Part shown: piece after piece, positions 14,623 through 17,792 of the stretch | Position numbering within the stretch: the stretch's first letter is position 1 | Layout of the letters: each line of letters starts with the position of its first letter | From: CAZMVU01 sp964569295 | Lineage (GTDB): Bacteria > Hydrogenedentota > Hydrogenedentia > Hydrogenedentales > JAGMZX01 | Reading direction: 5' to 3' | NCBI GenBank assembly: GCA_964569295.1 | Contig: CAZMVU010000093.1 | Span: forward strand, 1-17,792 | DNA length: 17,792 nt | Translations under genes and position numbers: made by a program | Notes under the pieces: generated by a model | What the model saw: the letters and a program-made list of their open reading frames with translations, nothing else | Databases searched by the model: none | Told to the model about the DNA's origin: nothing

Positions 14623-16341
14623 TTAGGCCTTCACCGGCGTGTCCGGGCACTTGACGAGAAAGGGCCCGAGGGCCAGGTAATCGAGGTGTGCATTGAGAAA
14701 CGCGGCCACACCCTCTTCCGGCGTGCGCACGATGGGCTCCTCGTGGATGTTGAAGCTCGTGTTCAGGATGACCCCCGTGCCGGTGTGTTCTTTGAACCGG
14801 CTGAGAATCCGGTGGAAACCGGGGTTGTGGTCGGCACGCACAAGCTGCGCCCGGGCGGTGCCGTCCACGTGCACGATGGCCGGATGCTCCCGTTTCATGC
14901 GGTCCGTGCAATCGAAACACACCGTCATGAACTCCGCACTGTGCCGCGCGGGCGCGACGGCAAGGCAGTATTCCTCGGCGTCTTCGGCGAGTACAGCCGG
15001 GGCGAAGGGCATGAAGTCGCTGCGTTGCAAGCGATCATTGAGCTTGCCGACGACCGCACGGTCGCTCGTGCGTACAAGTATGGACCGGTTCCCGAGCGCG
15101 CGCGGCCCCCACTCCATGCGGCCGTCAAACCGTGCGACGATGTGCCCGGCTGCCAGCAAATCCCCTACGCGTTCCGCCGGCGCATCCATGCGTTCAAAGT
15201 CCAACCCGCGCGCCTGGATGGCCGCGCGCAACGCGTCTTCCGGGTAGTCCTCCCCGAAAAACACATCCGCGACAGGGCGCGGCGTCAGCTTCTCGCCCGC
15301 GCAGACCGCGCCGAGGCTGAGCCCGCCATCGCCCATATTCGGGTAGACAAAGAGCCGTTTGCAGGCATCCAGCGCATGCAGGCGCTGGTTCAGCTTCACA
15401 TTCCCATATACACCGCCCGCCACCGCGAGGTTCCCCATGCCCGTCTCCTCCAGCCACCAGCGGGTCACCTCGATGAGATGTCTCTCGAGCAGGTGCTGCG
15501 CCCATGCGGCGATGTCTTCGCGCCGATAATTCTGTAGCAGGTGCTCGTTGACCCACTGTACACCCGCCCGGCCGTGGGGGCCCACATACTGCAAGCGGCC
15601 TTGTTCGAGGTGGAAGGGGTCGGGCTCGGTGATGGCCCCCGGGTCGCCACACGCCGCGATCCCGGTAATCTTGCCCTCATCGCGGCAGGGGATAAAACCA
15701 AAGGCTTCGGTGATAGCCTCGAAGAAGAGGCCGAAGCTGTCTTTCGACGACGCGAACCATAGCCGCTCGATACCGTCCTCCGCTGTGCAACGCGACACGG
15801 TGAGCGACAGACCGTCGCCCATGCCGTCGGCCGTTACCGCCAGACACCGATCGAAACCGGACAGGGTCCAGGCGCCGGCCGCGTGGCATTCGTGGTGCTC
15901 GATGAAGTAGATGGGCTTTGAGCGCAGCGCTTTCGGCAGGCGCCGGCGCGTTACCCAGGGCAGCAGCGGCTGGGCGATCGTGCGCATCCATGAGTCTTCC
16001 GAGGAATGCGACACAGGCGTCAGGAAGGTGACGCAATCCATGAATTTCTTGAACCAAGTGTCTTCCTTGCTGCGGTGTGCGTTGAACCGCAGATCGTGCA
16101 GGAACGGAAACAGGCGGATGGGCAAGGGCGGCGTCATCAGCCCGCACACATAGATGCGGTCGATATCCGCCGGGGTCACCCCCGTATAGTCAAAGAGCGA
16201 GGCGAGCGCATGGTGCGGCCAGCCGCCTTCGTTCTTGCGGCGGGTGTAGCGCTCCTCGTTTGTGGCGAACAGGATCTGGTCGCCGTTGGTGAGTGTAGCG
16301 CCCGCGTCGAAATGATCCTCGCTGATACCCAAGCAAATCAT
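14623..16341 (-). CDS. NodU/CmcH-type O-carbamoyltransferase
   Basis: This family transfers a carbamoyl group from carbamoyl phosphate, through carbamoyl-AMP, to a hydroxyl of a sugar, antibiotic or lipid-linked glycan. The 572-residue protein has the N-terminal Kae1-like domain with metal-site histidines H149, H150 and H153 (EHHECHAAGAW), ADGMGDG (171-177) and PNMGDGGLSLG (334-344). The C-terminal YrdC-like half contains RMEWGPRALGNRSIL (408-422) and LNTSFN. Length is typical. ATG at 16341 is chosen because AAGGG lies six bases before it; another ATG two codons earlier directly abuts that site. The flippase gene ends 22 bases upstream, so the two are probably co-transcribed. The acceptor cannot be told from sequence. 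Confidence 0.9.
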   Translation of the reverse strand: MICLGISEDHFDAGATLTNGDQILFATNEERYTRRKNEGGWPHHALASLFDYTGVTPADIDRIYVCGLMTPPLPIRLFPFLHDLRFNAHRSKEDTWFKKFMDCVTFLTPVSHSSEDSWMRTIAQPLLPWVTRRRLPKALRSKPIYFIEHHECHAAGAWTLSGFDRCLAVTADGMGDGLSLTVSRCTAEDGIERLWFASSKDSFGLFFEAITEAFGFIPCRDEGKITGIAACGDPGAITEPDPFHLEQGRLQYVGPHGRAGVQWVNEHLLQNYRREDIAAWAQHLLERHLIEVTRWWLEETGMGNLAVAGGVYGNVKLNQRLHALDACKRLFVYPNMGDGGLSLGAVCAGEKLTPRPVADVFFGEDYPEDALRAAIQARGLDFERMDAPAERVGDLLAAGHIVARFDGRMEWGPRALGNRSILVRTSDRAVVGKLNDRLQRSDFMPFAPAVLAEDAEEYCLAVAPARHSAEFMTVCFDCTDRMKREHPAIVHVDGTARAQLVRADHNPGFHRILSRFKEHTGTGVILNTSFNIHEEPIVRTPEEGVAAFLNAHLDYLALGPFLVKCPDTPVKA

Positions 16342-16363
16342 GTGCATCCCTTGCGCCGCGGCT

Positions 16364-17275
16364 TCAGGCTTGCATCAACGCGGCACGCTTGCGCGCCGCG
16401 CGCCGGTTGACCCAGGTCAACGCAAGCCAGCCAATGGGAATCCAGAACCAGAAGGTTATCATGCGAAACGCCGCCACCGCCAAGGCGAGGTGCGCCTCCG
16501 CCATCTCGAGCAGGCGCAGCGACACGCCGAGAAATCCCTCGATAGCGCCCACACCGCCGGGAAGCCCCGTCGCCACGCCCAGCAGAAGGTTGGCCGGCGC
16601 CAGAAAAAGCGCCTGCCAGAGGGCCGGCGCACTGGGCACATGGTGTGTTATAAGAAAGAGCAGGGAGCCGTTCACTATCCAGCCGGCCATCGAGGCAAAG
16701 GCGACAAACATTACCCGCGGCCGCCACCAGAACCCGGCGGGAAGACGGATCGCCGTGCCCGTGAGCAGGCGGAACGCACGGTCCGCGAAAAACAAGAAGC
16801 CGAATATGAGCAATGCCGCCGTTGCCGGCGCCAGCGCCAGATGAACCCGGCTCGCGACAACCGCGGCCAGCACGGCCACATTGCCCACCGCAGTCAACCC
16901 GAGCAAGACGGTTTCCGCCTTGATCGCGCTGGGCACGGGGCCGTAACCCAGCCGCCCGATAGTCTCGGAGCGGATGAAACGCCCGAGCTGCAATGGCAGC
17001 AGCAGCCCCGCATAGCCCGCCATAAAAATCAGCGAACGCGTTTTTACATCGATCCGGATGCCGAACTCGCGCAGCATGAGCGCCCACAGAAACGAGTCGA
17101 ATGAAATATCCGCCGCCTGCAATACCAGCGCCAACAGCATGAGCGGCCCACGGCCTTCCCAATAATCGAGTGCATCGCGCCAATCGCTGCTGAAGAACGT
17201 ATATGCGCCGTACGCCGTTACCAGCGCCAGCAGCAAAAAGGCGATAAGCCTCAGATGCCCTTTGAAAAAGCCCAT
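16364..17275 (-). CDS. Flippase-like integral membrane protein (LPG synthase TM region / YbhN family)
   Basis: The 303-residue protein has about eight hydrophobic segments and the two hallmarks of the UPF0104/YbhN family: a LLLPLQLGRFIRSE block (about 91-104) and LPGGVGAIEGFLG (238-250). Members of this family include the membrane domain of MprF, which flips lysyl-phosphatidylglycerol, and many proteins near glycan or lipid genes. There is no synthase domain here. ATG at 17275 is the family-like start (short basic end then a membrane segment); its ribosome-binding site is weak (AGGG about 11 bases upstream), so confidence in the start is moderate. The carbamoyltransferase start follows 22 bases after its stop. 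Together they suggest export of a carbamoylated lipid or glycan, an inference from context. Confidence 0.83.
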   Translation of the reverse strand: MGFFKGHLRLIAFLLLALVTAYGAYTFFSSDWRDALDYWEGRGPLMLLALVLQAADISFDSFLWALMLREFGIRIDVKTRSLIFMAGYAGLLLPLQLGRFIRSETIGRLGYGPVPSAIKAETVLLGLTAVGNVAVLAAVVASRVHLALAPATAALLIFGFLFFADRAFRLLTGTAIRLPAGFWWRPRVMFVAFASMAGWIVNGSLLFLITHHVPSAPALWQALFLAPANLLLGVATGLPGGVGAIEGFLGVSLRLLEMAEAHLALAVAAFRMITFWFWIPIGWLALTWVNRRAARKRAALMQA

Positions 17276-17373
17276 AGAAACAGGTGCCCTGGTTATGCCC
17301 GTACGCCGGGATGACCGTCTTCCCCGCACAAAAACCCCAAGCATTGACCACCACCGCCGCCCGGGAAGTGCGC

Positions 17374-17382
17374 ATTCTAGCA
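17374..17382 (-). promoter_or_regulatory. Candidate extended -10 promoter of the flippase/carbamoyltransferase unit
   Basis: On the minus strand TGCTAGAAT combines the TGn extension with TAGAAT (5 of 6 against TATAAT). No good -35 is seen. Transcription would start near 17367, about 92 bases before the flippase ATG. Confidence 0.35.
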
Positions 17383-17486
17383 CAGGCCCGCCAAGCACAG
17401 GAAGGTCATGGAAAACAGCCTCCTGGCCTCCAACTCAAGTGTCCTGCTCATGCACCCGAGAAGGATTCAAGGACACCGCTGGCGAC

Positions 17487-17508
17487 GGCGGGCGGTTGCT
17501 CGCCCGCC
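17487..17508. repeat. Perfect 8-bp hairpin in the intergenic region
   Basis: GGCGGGCG (17487-17494) and CGCCCGCC (17501-17508) form a perfect stem around GTTGCT. There is no T-run on either side, so a terminator is unlikely. It may be another dispersed repeat type. Confidence 0.55.
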
Positions 17509-17546
17509 TTGGACAAATGCGTGCATTCAAGCCCACGCGCGCAATA

Positions 17547-17573
17547 GCGGTGGCAAGCCACCGCACTCCAAAG
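17547..17573. repeat. REP-like palindromic repeat, copy 2
   Basis: GCGGTGGCAAGCCACCGC (17547-17564) followed by ACTCCAAAG (17565-17573). It differs from the copy at 14465-14491 at one base (AC versus AG) and has the same orientation. The two copies lie on either side of the flippase/carbamoyltransferase unit. Confidence 0.8.
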
Positions 17574-17673
17574 TAGCGCCCACGGCATGGCTATCCCTAT
17601 GGCACCCTGGTAGTTGCTATCACGGCCTTGCCGAACCAAGTGCGCCGCCTACAACCCAGAACACAGAGGTCCG

Positions 17674-17792
17674 GGGAGGGCGAGCGTACCCGCGAGCCCA
17701 ATATGAACCATGGCGCACCAACGGGAGGGCGAGCGTCCCCGCGAGCCGAATAGGAACCATGGCGCACCAACGGGAGGGCGAGCGTCCCCGCG
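17674..17792. repeat. 49-bp direct tandem repeat, at least 2.4 copies, cut by the window end
   Basis: Units begin GGGAGGGCGAGCGT at 17674, 17723 and 17772, giving a strict 49-base period. The first copy differs from the second at three positions; the third, 21 bases long here, is identical to the second. The period is not a multiple of three and stops occur, so it is not coding. The array continues beyond the window. Confidence 0.92.

Larger units (their letters stand above)
17276..17792. other. Non-coding region with repeats and a promoter candidate
   Basis: No reading frame in these 517 bases looks like a protein; the frames present are low-complexity or repeat-derived. The region holds the presumed promoter of the flippase gene, an 8-bp hairpin at 17487-17508, a REP copy at 17547-17573 and a 49-bp tandem repeat from 17674 to the end. 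Confidence 0.7.

Noticed and set aside
14020..15537. 505-codon plus-strand frame opposite the carbamoyltransferase
   Set aside because: It crosses the repeats and the promoter of the regulator, and is antisense to a gene with clear catalytic motifs.
17448..17639. 63-codon minus-strand frame over the second REP copy
   Set aside because: Its central translation (SAVACHRY) is the palindromic repeat read in frame, and no ribosome-binding site or conserved sequence is seen.
17674..17792. CRISPR array
   Set aside because: The whole 49-base unit is repeated with only three changes, so there are no unique spacers, and no cas genes are present.

Overview
The window is about 62% GC (estimated by eye) and bacterial. 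It starts in the last codons of tuf and runs through a translation/transcription cluster on the + strand: tuf end, rpmG, tRNA-Trp, secE, nusG, rplK, rplA. The flagellar genes fliD and fliS point to a motile organism. Short REP-like palindromes and a 49-bp GC-rich tandem repeat resemble intergenic repeats I associate with GC-rich Gram-negative phyla of the PVC/Hydrogenedentota type. That lineage guess is inference from general style only; no marker gene here fixes it.

Layout. (1) 1-3104, + strand: the tuf-to-rplA block. A probable promoter spans the tuf/rpmG junction, a candidate L1-binding leader precedes rplA, and a strong hairpin plus T-run follows rplA. The usual next genes (rplJ, rplL, rpoB, rpoC) are absent. 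(2) 3144-3296, +: an orphan 50-codon gene with a strong Shine-Dalgarno. (3) 3345-6186, -: two tandem paralogous membrane proteins of the CPBP (CAAX-protease/bacteriocin-processing) type, both lacking the usual EExxxR catalytic motif. (4) 6225-8594, +: fliD-fliS, with a sigma-70-like promoter and a clear sigma-28 (FliA) promoter upstream. (5) 8653-10722, -: glycogen debranching enzyme glgX with its own promoter. (6) 10861-12150, -: a concentrative nucleoside transporter with an altered base-contact motif. (7) 12293-14026, -: a receiver-PAS-AAA+-Fis regulator of the NtrC type whose receiver lacks the phosphoacceptor aspartate. (8) 14098-14406, -: a small unknown reading frame next to repeats. 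(9) 14623-17275, -: a flippase-like membrane protein followed by a NodU/CmcH-type carbamoyltransferase, probably one transcript. (10) 17276-17792: non-coding, with a promoter candidate, a REP copy, a hairpin and a 49-bp tandem repeat running off the window end.

How they fit together. The first block supplies translation elongation (EF-Tu, L33, L11, L1, tRNA-Trp), Sec export (SecE) and transcription elongation (NusG). FliD and FliS act together late in flagellar assembly, as filament cap and flagellin chaperone, which agrees with a FliA promoter. GlgX (glycogen use) and the nucleoside transporter are separate metabolic genes. The flippase/carbamoyltransferase pair suggests modification of an exported glycoconjugate, lipid or secondary metabolite. 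No single new multi-gene system is obvious. The strongest oddities are the tandem QQ-type CPBP proteins, the non-canonical regulator, the 120-residue acidic extension on NusG, and the orphan small gene where rplJ would be expected.
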